From Oscillospiraceae bacterium (GTDB lineage Bacteria > Bacillota > Clostridia > Oscillospirales > Acutalibacteraceae), in contig CADARP010000003.1 of assembly GCA_902790325.1 (NCBI GenBank), forward strand, positions 62,001 to 126,000: a stretch of DNA of 64,000 nucleotides. The letters are read 5' to 3'. The number at the start of each line of letters is the position of its first letter. Position 1 is the stretch's first letter. Made by a program: the position numbers and the translations under genes. Below the pieces are notes generated by a model that saw nothing but the letters and a program-made list of their open reading frames with translations, made no database searches and was not told where the DNA came from. This document shows positions 48,638-56,496 of the stretch, piece after piece.

Positions 48638-50581
48638 ATGATCCAAGTTAAACTCAAAGGCGACGTTATTAAGGAATATGACAGCGGCGTGACCGCGCTG
48701 GACGTGGCGAAGTCGCTGGGCATGGGACTGTACAAGGCAGCGTGCGTGTGCAGAATCGACGGCGAAGTGTGCGACCTGCGCACCGCGCTGACAAAAGACT
48801 GTGCGCTGGAGATCCTGACGTTCGACGATCCGGAGGGCAAGCATGCGTTCCGTCACACGGCGTCCCATATCCTGGCGCAGGCGGTCAAGCGCCTGTACCC
48901 GCAGGCGAAGCTGGCGATCGGCCCCGCGATCGAAAACGGCTTCTACTATGATTTCGATATCGACACGCCCTTCACGCCCGAAATGCTCGAAAAGATCGAG
49001 GGCGAGATGAAGAAGATCGTCAAGGAAGGCCTGCCGCTCGAGCGGTACGAGCTGGACCCCGACGAAGCCATTGCCATGATGGAGAAAAAGGGCGAGATCT
49101 ACAAAGTGGAGCTCATTCAGGAACATGCCGGCAAGGGAGAGAAGATCTCCTTCTTCCGTCAGGGCGAGTTTGACGAGCTGTGCGCGGGACCGCATATCCC
49201 CGACACAAGCCGCGTCAAGGCGTTCAAGCTGACGTCCGCGACCGGCGCGTACTGGCGCGGCGATTCCACAAAGAAGATGCTGCAGCGCATCTACGGCACC
49301 GCGTTCACGAAGAAGGACGAGATGGAGGCGTATCTGGCGTCCGTCGAGGAAGCGAAGAAACGCGACCACAACAAGCTCGGCCGCGAGCTGGAATACTTCA
49401 CGACGTCCGAGCTGATTGGTCAGGGTCTGCCGATCCTGCTGCCGAAGGGCGCGCGCGTCATCCAGATCCTGCAGCGCTTTGTCGAGGACGAGGAGCAGCG
49501 CAGGGGCTGGCTGCTGACCAAGACGCCGTATATGGCCAAGAGCGATCTCTACAAGCTTTCCGGCCACTGGGATCATTACCGCGACGGTATGTTCGTGCTG
49601 GGAGATCCCGACTCCGAGGACGAAGTGTTCGCGCTGCGTCCGATGACCTGCCCGTTCCAGTACCAGGCGTACCTCAACCGCGCGCGCTCCTACCGCGATC
49701 TGCCGCTGCGCTATAACGAGACGTCCACGCTCTTCCGCAACGAGGCGTCGGGCGAGATGCACGGACTGATCCGCGTGCGTCAGTTCACGATCTCCGAGGG
49801 ACACTTGATGTGCACGCCCGACCAGCTTGAGGACGAGTTCCGCGGCTGTCTGGAACTGGCGATTTATATGCTCAAAACACTCGGCCTGTACGAGGACGTT
49901 TCGTACCGCTTCTCGCAGTGGGATCCGAACGACCGCGAGAAATATATCGGCACGCCCGAGCAGTGGGACGAAGCGCAGGGCGTCATGCAGCGCATCCTCG
50001 AGCACCTCGAGATCCCGTATAAGATCGGCATCGGCGAAGCGGCGTTCTACGGCCCGAAGCTCGACATCCAGATCAAGAACGTGTTCGGCAAAGAGGATAC
50101 GCTCATCACGCTCCAGGTCGACCAGATGCTCGCCGAGAAGTTCGGCATGGAATACGTCGACACCGACGGCAGCAAGAAGAACCCGTACATCATTCACAGA
50201 ACGTCCATCGGCTGCTACGAGCGCACGCTCGCGCTGCTGATCGAAAAATATGCCGGCGCGTTCCCGCTGTGGCTTGCGCCCGAACAGATCCGTCTGCTGC
50301 CGATCGCCGACCGGCACCAGCCGTATGCGCAGGAAGTCGAAAAGCGTCTGTCCGCGCTGGGTTTCCGTGTGACGACCGACATGCGCTCGGAAAAGATCGG
50401 CTACAAGATCCGCGAAGCGCAGAAAGAAAAGATCCCCTATATGCTGCTCGTCGGCGACAAGGAGATCGAGGAAGGCAATCTGTCCGTGCGGCGCAGAAGC
50501 GGCGGCGACATGGGCAGCATGGAGGAATCGGACTTTACGGCGATGGCGCTGCGCGAGACCGCGGAAAAGGCTATCTGGTAA
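48638..50581 (+). CDS. thrS: threonyl-tRNA synthetase
   Basis: The 647-aa class II synthetase charges tRNA-Thr. It has an N-terminal TGS domain (about 1-62), an editing domain with HTASHILAQAVKRLYP (HxxxH), and a catalytic core with motif 2 RPMTCPFQYQ...YNETSTLFRNEASGEMHGLIRVRQF and motif 3 HRTSIGCYERTLALLIE, then a C-terminal anticodon-binding domain. The zinc Cys lies in MTCPFQ. ATG 48638 follows AAAGGAG and matches the family start; earlier in-frame codons lie within the T-box terminator. Confidence 0.96.
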   Translation: MIQVKLKGDVIKEYDSGVTALDVAKSLGMGLYKAACVCRIDGEVCDLRTALTKDCALEILTFDDPEGKHAFRHTASHILAQAVKRLYPQAKLAIGPAIENGFYYDFDIDTPFTPEMLEKIEGEMKKIVKEGLPLERYELDPDEAIAMMEKKGEIYKVELIQEHAGKGEKISFFRQGEFDELCAGPHIPDTSRVKAFKLTSATGAYWRGDSTKKMLQRIYGTAFTKKDEMEAYLASVEEAKKRDHNKLGRELEYFTTSELIGQGLPILLPKGARVIQILQRFVEDEEQRRGWLLTKTPYMAKSDLYKLSGHWDHYRDGMFVLGDPDSEDEVFALRPMTCPFQYQAYLNRARSYRDLPLRYNETSTLFRNEASGEMHGLIRVRQFTISEGHLMCTPDQLEDEFRGCLELAIYMLKTLGLYEDVSYRFSQWDPNDREKYIGTPEQWDEAQGVMQRILEHLEIPYKIGIGEAAFYGPKLDIQIKNVFGKEDTLITLQVDQMLAEKFGMEYVDTDGSKKNPYIIHRTSIGCYERTLALLIEKYAGAFPLWLAPEQIRLLPIADRHQPYAQEVEKRLSALGFRVTTDMRSEKIGYKIREAQKEKIPYMLLVGDKEIEEGNLSVRRRSGGDMGSMEESDFTAMALRETAEKAIW

Positions 50582-50596
50582 AAGGGGACGTTGTAT

Positions 50597-51619
50597 ATGC
50601 AGGAGAGAAAAGTTGCCATTTACGGCGCGGGTTCGCTCGGTACGGTGCTCGGTGCGTTTATGACGCAGAACGGCGTGGACGTGGAGCTCGTCAACCGCAA
50701 TAAGGCGCATGTCGGGGCGCTGCGCGAAAAGGGCGCGCACATCACCGGCACGGTGGAGATGACCGTTCCGGTCAAGGCGATCTTTCCCGATGAAATGGAC
50801 GGCACGTACGAGGTCATCTTCCTGATGACCAAGCAGCTCTTCAATGACGAGGTTGTGGCGTTTCTCAAACCCATGCTGACCGAGGACGGCGTGATCGTCA
50901 CGCTGCAGAACGGCATTCCGGAGCCGGGCATCGCCGAGATCGTGGGCAAGGCGCACACCATCGGCTGCACGGTCGAGTGGGGCGCGACGCTGTCTGCGCC
51001 GGGCGAGTGCATCCTCACCAGCGACAAGGAGAGCCTGTCGTTCCACATGGGACGCATGGAGGGCATCACCGACGCGCAGATGAACCGCGTGCGGGAACTG
51101 CTCGAGAAAATGTGTCCGGTGCATATCGAGGACAATCTTTTGGGCGCGCGGTGGTCGAAGCTGCTGATCAACGCGACGTTTTCCGGCCTCGGCACTGTGG
51201 TCGGCGGCGTGTTCGGCGACGTGTCCGAGGACAAAGACGTGCAGCCGATCGCGCTGCGCTGCATGAAGGAATGCATTGACGTCGGCCATGCGGCAGGGGA
51301 GACGTTCGCACCCGTGCAGGGCAAGGACATCACCAAACTGTTCTACTACACGAACGGCCTTAAAAAGGCGTTTGCCAAGTTTCTGCTGCCGATCGCCATG
51401 AAAAAACACCGCGACATCGAACCGTCGATGCTGCAGGATCTCAAAAAGGGCAAGCCCTGCGAGGTCGACGCGATCAACGGCGTCGTCTGCGAATGGGGCA
51501 GAAAGTGCGGCGTGCCGACGCCGGTCAACGACCGCATTGTCGAAGTCATCAAAAAAGAACAGGCCGGAGAGCTGCCGCTCGACAAGAGCAACATCCGCCT
51601 GTTCGACGATCTGAAATAA
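50597..51619 (+). CDS. panE: 2-dehydropantoate 2-reductase family (ApbA/PanE)
   Basis: The 340-aa NADPH oxidoreductase has the Rossmann motif YGAGSLGTVLGAFM, VIFLMTKQL and the substrate-binding LQNGIPEPG and ARWSKLLINATFSGLG (Lys in WxKLxxN). The family includes ketopantoate reductase for coenzyme A synthesis, but many Clostridial paralogues act on other 2-keto acids, and the other pan genes are not nearby. The start is ATG 50597. A strong terminator follows. Confidence 0.85.
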   Translation: MQERKVAIYGAGSLGTVLGAFMTQNGVDVELVNRNKAHVGALREKGAHITGTVEMTVPVKAIFPDEMDGTYEVIFLMTKQLFNDEVVAFLKPMLTEDGVIVTLQNGIPEPGIAEIVGKAHTIGCTVEWGATLSAPGECILTSDKESLSFHMGRMEGITDAQMNRVRELLEKMCPVHIEDNLLGARWSKLLINATFSGLGTVVGGVFGDVSEDKDVQPIALRCMKECIDVGHAAGETFAPVQGKDITKLFYYTNGLKKAFAKFLLPIAMKKHRDIEPSMLQDLKKGKPCEVDAINGVVCEWGRKCGVPTPVNDRIVEVIKKEQAGELPLDKSNIRLFDDLK

Positions 51620-51636
51620 GCATACGATAACGAAAT

Positions 51637-51676
51637 GACCGCCGCGGTTCAGAGAAAACGCTGAGCCGCGGCGGTC
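51637..51676. terminator. bidirectional hairpin between panE and cca
   Basis: A 16-bp stem GACCGCCGCGG(T/C)TCAG with a single G-U wobble and an 8-nt loop lies between two convergent genes. The T-rich tails (TTTTATTG on plus, ATTTCGTT on minus) are modest, but the stem is the longest in the window. Confidence 0.75.
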
Positions 51677-51682
51677 GATGTT

Positions 51683-52840
51683 TTATTGTGTTTGTCTGAC
51701 TGCTTCCAAAAGTGCTTCGCGCTCGTTTTCGAGCGTGCCGGACAGCACGCGTTCGAGCAGCATGTCGAGCGTCCTGCCGATCTCGGTGCCGGACAGTCCC
51801 ATTGCCTGCAGGTCGCGCCCGTTCACGGCGAGATCGCGCAGCGTCAGACAAGGTTTCTGCGCGAGGACGGCTTCCAGTTCACGAAACCGCGCGGCAGCTT
51901 CTTCTTCGCCGATCTCACCCGTTGCGGCGGCGAATGCGATGCGCCGGCGCGCTTGTTCGGGCGGCAGTGAGGCGAGCAGATGCCGTCCGTCCGGCAGCGC
52001 TGCCGCGTGCAGCGCGCAGACGGCGCGTATGGTCTTGTTGTCCGCGTGCAGGTATCGCAGCGCGGCCTCGGCGTCCGTGTCCATGAGCAGCAGCGCAAGC
52101 CGCAGGATCATGTCGCAGTCCGTCCGTTCAAAAGCCCGCAGCCCCGCATCGGACAGACCGGGCAGAAAGACGCGCATCACGTCCGAGTATTCCCGCATCA
52201 CGGCAGGGGCGTTCACGCCGCAGAGAAGCTTGCGCGTCTCGGCGTACAGCCGTTCAACGGCGATCTGACGCAGCAGCTCACGGTTATTATGGACAGCGGC
52301 GGCGGTGGCCGGTTCGATGGAAAAATCCAGCACGGCCGCAAAACGCAGTGCGCGCAGGATGCGCAGACCGTCCTCCCGGAAACGCAGGTTCGCTTCGCCC
52401 ACGCAACGCAGGATGCGAGCCTCGGCGTCCGCCTGTCCGCCGAACGGATCGACGAGCGTTTCACCGTCGTATGCCATGGCGTTGACCGTGAAGTCCCGCC
52501 GTGCCAGGTCGTCCTCGATGCGCGAGGTGAACGTGACGCCTTTCGGATGGCGGTGATCGGCGTAGTCGCCGTCGATGCGGAACGTCGTCACTTCAAACGG
52601 TTCACGGTCGATGAGGACGGTCACGGTGCCGTGCTGTATGCCGGTCTCCAAGACGCGAAAATCCCGGAACGCCTGCGTGACCTCCCGCGGCGACGCATCG
52701 GTCGCAATGTCGAAGTCGTGCGGCGGCAGTCCCATGCACGCGTCGCGCACGCATCCGCCGACGAGATAGGCACGAAAGCCGTTCACGCGCAGTACGGACA
52801 GGATCGTCCGTACGCCCGGCGGCAGCTCCATGCGAAACAC
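51683..52840 (-). CDS. cca: CCA tRNA nucleotidyltransferase (GTG start)
   Basis: The 385-aa class II nucleotidyltransferase adds or repairs the tRNA 3' CCA. Motifs are LVGGCVRD, the metal-binding HDFDIATDA, RRDFTVNAMAYD, DPFGGQADAEARILRCVG and RFREDGLRILRALRFAA. GTG at 52840 has a GGGAGGG Shine-Dalgarno at good distance; ATG 52831 is an alternative. All four tRNAs here already encode CCA, so repair would be a main role. Confidence 0.93.
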   Translation of the reverse strand: MFRMELPPGVRTILSVLRVNGFRAYLVGGCVRDACMGLPPHDFDIATDASPREVTQAFRDFRVLETGIQHGTVTVLIDREPFEVTTFRIDGDYADHRHPKGVTFTSRIEDDLARRDFTVNAMAYDGETLVDPFGGQADAEARILRCVGEANLRFREDGLRILRALRFAAVLDFSIEPATAAAVHNNRELLRQIAVERLYAETRKLLCGVNAPAVMREYSDVMRVFLPGLSDAGLRAFERTDCDMILRLALLLMDTDAEAALRYLHADNKTIRAVCALHAAALPDGRHLLASLPPEQARRRIAFAAATGEIGEEEAAARFRELEAVLAQKPCLTLRDLAVNGRDLQAMGLSGTEIGRTLDMLLERVLSGTLENEREALLEAVRQTQ

Positions 52841-52856
52841 TGTGATCCCTCCCCGT

Positions 52857-52922
52857 TTGACAAATGTCGTTCCATACGCTACAATATAGCATAATTATAG
52901 AAAGTTTCCGGAAAGAAGTCAA
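52857..52922. promoter_or_regulatory. overlapping promoters for cca (minus) and a HAD phosphatase (plus)
   Basis: Plus: TTGACA (52857-52862), TACAAT (52880-52885), 17-bp spacer. Minus: TTGACT (52917-52922), TATAAT (52894-52899), 17-bp spacer. The two -10 elements are 8 bp apart and face each other, so RNA polymerase cannot occupy both at once. The minus -35 also touches the plus gene's Shine-Dalgarno. Confidence 0.78.
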
Positions 52923-52934
52923 GGAGGGGCAGTT

Positions 52935-53615
52935 ATGAAGATCAAGGGCGTCGTGTTCGATCTCGACCACACATTGTTCGACCGTTATGCAACGCTGACG
53001 GCGATCGCACCGTATTTTTGCAGTTACTTTGATGTTGCGCCCGGTATGACGCCGGAGGTGCTGACGCCGATCTGGATCGAAGCGGACAAGAATTGCGTGC
53101 ATCTCGGCTGGGATGCCGTGATCGCTTACCTTGCCGATCGCGGCGTGTTCCGCACCGTGCCGGAGCTGCCGGTGTATTCGGCGTTTCTTTTGGGAATGTT
53201 CCGCCGCATCAGCGTGCCGTTCGACTGCACACAGTCGCTGCTCGACGAGCTGCACGAAATGGGATACAAAACGGGACTCATCACCAACGGCAGCGGCGAA
53301 ACGCAGCGCGCGAAGCTGCGCAACCTCGGCATCGAGGACAGCTTCGATCAGGTCGTGATCTCCGGGGAATTCGGCGTGCACAAGCCCGCGCCGGAGCCGT
53401 TTCTGGCGATTGCGCGCTGGCTCGGCGCCGAACCGTCGGAGCTGCTGTACGTCGGCGACAATCCGCTCAACGACGTGCAGGCGTCGCGCGAAGCGGGCTT
53501 TGTGCCCGTGTGGGTGCGCACGACCGGCACGTGGGTCTATCCCGACATCCGGAAACCGCAGCTGCAGATCGACTGCGTCCGCGAACTGCCGGAGCTGCTG
53601 CGGCAGTTAGGATAA
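52935..53615 (+). CDS. HAD-superfamily phosphatase (YjjG-like)
   Basis: The 226-aa HAD hydrolase has motif I VVFDLDHTLFDR, a helical cap domain (about 20-95), motif II TNGSGETQ, Lys in GVHKPAPEPF and motif III VGDNPLNDVQASREAG. This architecture resembles YjjG/nucleotidase-type enzymes; the substrate is unknown. ATG 52935 follows AAGGAGGGG. Its stop overlaps the convergent ATPase gene by 9 nt. Confidence 0.9.
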   Translation: MKIKGVVFDLDHTLFDRYATLTAIAPYFCSYFDVAPGMTPEVLTPIWIEADKNCVHLGWDAVIAYLADRGVFRTVPELPVYSAFLLGMFRRISVPFDCTQSLLDELHEMGYKTGLITNGSGETQRAKLRNLGIEDSFDQVVISGEFGVHKPAPEPFLAIARWLGAEPSELLYVGDNPLNDVQASREAGFVPVWVRTTGTWVYPDIRKPQLQIDCVRELPELLRQLG

Positions 53616-54677
53616 GATCTCCGCGGCCGTCTTTTCCGCAAGACGCGTCACGGAATCAAAGTCCATCGCGCACTTGTAATACGTTTCCAGTTCGTTGTGG
53701 ATACGCAGCGCGTCGCTGCACGCGGAAACGGCCTCTTCGATCAGCTCTTTCTCCGTGCGGCGGCTGAAGGTGATGCGGCTGCGGTGGGCGCGCAGCGCGG
53801 CGGCGTCCGTAAAGCGCGACGCGCGAACCTTCGATGTGCCTTCAAAGCGATGGAATGCGTTTTCGGTGACGATCCCGAGACGCAGATGCGGCACCAGAAG
53901 GTGCTGCGGTCCCGCGTCCGGATGCAGCGGGCACGGGCACACGATCACGTCCAGTCCCGCGCCCAGCGCGTACCGGCGCAGACAGCCGAGCAGCGCCGCG
54001 GACACGGCGCCGTACAGATCCTCGACGACCAGAACTTCTTCGCACAGTGCGTCGAGCGTATCGCGGTGCACGTAGATTCCTTCCGGCGTTACGGCGGACA
54101 AATACCGTGTGTGTTCCCGGCCGATGACGCCGCGCGGCGCGCCGAACCTGCGCGAAGCAAAGCGCGATGCGTACCGTTCGATCTTATCCGTGTCGACACA
54201 CCCGAGGGCGATGCGCCGCACGTCGCGGCTGAGCGATTCCGCCGCCTGCAGGAAGCGCACGCAGCGCCGGTGCGCGGACGCGTTCTCCGCGAACAGACGC
54301 ATGATCTCCTCGCGGTTTTCGCGCAGACGCGTGTCGTCCCAATAGGTGCTCAGATCGAGCGTTTTTTCTACGGCGCCCGGATACTTCGGATCGAGCACAT
54401 GCGGCGCGGTGCCGTCGGCAATACAGATTTTTTTGGATTCTATCCGCAGTGCATCGAGAGAATTCGGATCGGATGCGCAGCGGATCGTTTCATATCCGAC
54501 GCCCGCTTCGCCGCACCGCGCGGCGATTGTTTTCAGGAGAGTGGATTTGCCCGTTCCGGGGCCGCCTTTGAGAATGTACGCGCGCCAGCCGTCTGTCGGG
54601 TCGTACAGTTCGCGGAACAGGGAGCGGAACCCGTACGGCGTGTTCGCGCCCAGAAAGAAAGTCGTGTTCTCTGTCAT
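53607..54677 (-). CDS. P-loop ATPase of unknown function (PRK06851-like)
   Basis: The 356-aa protein has a Walker A at about 38-46 (LKGGPGTGKSTLLKTI) near the N-terminus, preceded by a FFLGANTPYGFRSLF segment shared by the PRK06851-type uncharacterised ATPases of Clostridia. The second half repeats an ATPase-like layout (TPEGIYVHRDTLDALCEEVLVVEDLY) without a P-loop. No membrane or DNA-binding segment is seen. Start ATG 54677 follows GGAGGGG. Function is unknown. Confidence 0.8.
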   Translation of the reverse strand: MTENTTFFLGANTPYGFRSLFRELYDPTDGWRAYILKGGPGTGKSTLLKTIAARCGEAGVGYETIRCASDPNSLDALRIESKKICIADGTAPHVLDPKYPGAVEKTLDLSTYWDDTRLRENREEIMRLFAENASAHRRCVRFLQAAESLSRDVRRIALGCVDTDKIERYASRFASRRFGAPRGVIGREHTRYLSAVTPEGIYVHRDTLDALCEEVLVVEDLYGAVSAALLGCLRRYALGAGLDVIVCPCPLHPDAGPQHLLVPHLRLGIVTENAFHRFEGTSKVRASRFTDAAALRAHRSRITFSRRTEKELIEEAVSACSDALRIHNELETYYKCAMDFDSVTRLAEKTAAEILS

Positions 54678-54765
54678 TAAAACCCCTCCGTGATGGTGAT
54701 TCTGTCCTATTCTATTCGGCGGCGCGCAAACCGGTGCACGTACAGTTCCGGTTCCGCACAGGGGA

Positions 54766-54831
54766 TTTCGTACCCTTTTTTTCGTATTTCGTACGAAACA
54801 GCTTTACAAAAAAGGAAAAGTCTGTTATAAA
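54766..54831 (+). promoter_or_regulatory. promoter with two TTTCGTAC boxes 21 bp apart
   Basis: TTTACA (54803-54808) and TATAAA (54826-54831) are 17 bp apart. Upstream, TTTCGTACC (54766-54774) and TTTCGTACG (54787-54795) are exactly 21 bp start to start, with 7 nt between the proximal box and the -35. A third partial TTTCGTA (54780-54786) and a 12-bp palindrome TTTCGTACGAAA (54787-54798) are also present. The same geometry precedes the gene at 32448. Confidence 0.72.
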
Positions 54832-54866
54832 GAGAATGCATACTGTAAAGGTTGAGGAGGATTTTT

Positions 54867-56420
54867 ATGAAGAGCACTTTGAAACGTGCGCTCGCGCTGC
54901 TGCTGGTCCTGCTTTTGGGCATGACGTCGATCGGCGGCGCGGGCATGACCGCGTCCGCGGCGGAACCGACGCTCGTATCCATCTCCATCTGCGTGGAAAA
55001 CCTGACGCTGCAAGTGGGCGAAACCAGACAGCTTTCCGTCGTCGTAGTGTATTCCGACGGCACGACCGGAACAATCACGGATCTCGCGCGCTGGGCTTCG
55101 GATAACACGGAATATGTTTCCGTTACCGGCAAGGGTCTTGTGACTGCGCTGAAAGTCACGAACGAACCGGTTCCGATCTACGCCAGCTATACCGAAAACG
55201 GCGTGACCAAGGAAGCGTCCTGCTACATCAGAGTTATCAGAGCGCCTATCCATGTCGATAAGATCAGCTGGACTTGGAGCGCGAATTCGCTCTATGCCGG
55301 CACGAACAAGACGTATTCTTTTGACAAAACGTCCGGATTGTATTCGATCATCCCCGAGAATGCGGATGTAAAGTCGGCGACTTTGACCTGCGTGCCTGCT
55401 TACGCGCTGGAGATCGACAACGAAAAGAAGACGTTCAAGGTCAATCCGCTTGAAGACAGAGAAACGCTTTCCGTCACCCTGACGCTGACCGCGGACGGCG
55501 CCGGTGCACAGTGCCTGCCCGTGTCGAAGGCGATGACGATCTACAGAGACATCCCGATCACCGGTGTTTCGTGGGATTTCGTCAACGGCACCAGAACGCC
55601 GTGGTTCAGTTACTATGACAAGAACGATCCGAAAAAGGTTGCCGTCTACAATTTCATGCCCGCCGAATTGGACGCCCCGGCTGCGGAGTATAAATTCAAG
55701 TTCCTTCCGCAGGGCCTGAATGCGAGCATTCGGTCTATCATCGAGCTGTGCGACATTTCGTTTGAGAGCTCCGACAAGAGAGTCATCTTCTTTGATGAAA
55801 TCACAGGCCGCCTGATCCCCGTCGGCAACGGCACTGCGGATCTGACCATCACCGTGGTCACGCCCGGGGGCAAGGTATTTAAAGATACCGTGACGGCCGG
55901 CGTTTACGGCTCTCCCTACACGCCCATCACCCATGTCGAGATCGTTCCGACGGATGATGCGAACAAGTGCGAAGTCGGCGAGCACGAAACACCCAAAGTT
56001 TCTCTGATGTATGAGAAGGATCTCAAGCTGACGACGAAGATGAACGACGGTGCGACGCTCCTCAACAAGACGATCGAAGTCCCGATGGACGACGGAAGAA
56101 CGCTCATGACTGTCCAAAAGTGCGATTTTAAATGGACGAGCGACGACGAAGATATCGTTACGGTCACGACGAATAAGGACGGCACCGCGACCGTCGCCGC
56201 CAAGAGCGGGGGCGATGCGACCGTCAGGCTGACGATCAACGACAGCGGCGAGAAGATCGTCAAGGAAGTCAGAGTCCACGTAGGGATGTCCTGGTGGGAA
56301 GCTCTGCTCGGATTCCTGGTCGCGCTCTTAACCTTCCAGTGGAGCAAGCTGCCTCCGATTATGACGGATTTAGTCCGAAGACCTGATCGCTGCGGCAACA
56401 TCACGGGTGTCTGGAACTGA
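54867..56420 (+). CDS. secreted Ig-like (BIG2) repeat protein, copy A
   Basis: The 517-aa protein has a signal peptide (about 1-33, LALLLVLLLGMTSIGG, then AGMTASAAEPT) and at least two bacterial Ig-like domains. The first is about 36-115 (LTLQVGETRQLSVV) and the second follows ITHVEIVP near 355. The C-terminal 40 residues contain a hydrophobic stretch (WWEALLGFLVALLTF) that could anchor it. It is a tandem paralogue of the next gene, with near-identical signal peptide DNA. ATG 54867 follows GAGGAGG. Confidence 0.85.
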   Translation: MKSTLKRALALLLVLLLGMTSIGGAGMTASAAEPTLVSISICVENLTLQVGETRQLSVVVVYSDGTTGTITDLARWASDNTEYVSVTGKGLVTALKVTNEPVPIYASYTENGVTKEASCYIRVIRAPIHVDKISWTWSANSLYAGTNKTYSFDKTSGLYSIIPENADVKSATLTCVPAYALEIDNEKKTFKVNPLEDRETLSVTLTLTADGAGAQCLPVSKAMTIYRDIPITGVSWDFVNGTRTPWFSYYDKNDPKKVAVYNFMPAELDAPAAEYKFKFLPQGLNASIRSIIELCDISFESSDKRVIFFDEITGRLIPVGNGTADLTITVVTPGGKVFKDTVTAGVYGSPYTPITHVEIVPTDDANKCEVGEHETPKVSLMYEKDLKLTTKMNDGATLLNKTIEVPMDDGRTLMTVQKCDFKWTSDDEDIVTVTTNKDGTATVAAKSGGDATVRLTINDSGEKIVKEVRVHVGMSWWEALLGFLVALLTFQWSKLPPIMTDLVRRPDRCGNITGVWN

Positions 56421-56496
56421 CAGTCGATGGGTTCTTGACACTCTGCAAAATGGAGCACAGTTCGGCAGAGCTGTGTGTAAAACGAGGAGGATGTTT

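Noticed and set aside
48620-51409. 929-codon minus-strand frame across thrS and panE
   Set aside because: It is antisense to two recognised genes. No family motif and no Shine-Dalgarno context. GC-rich codon use makes such frames common.
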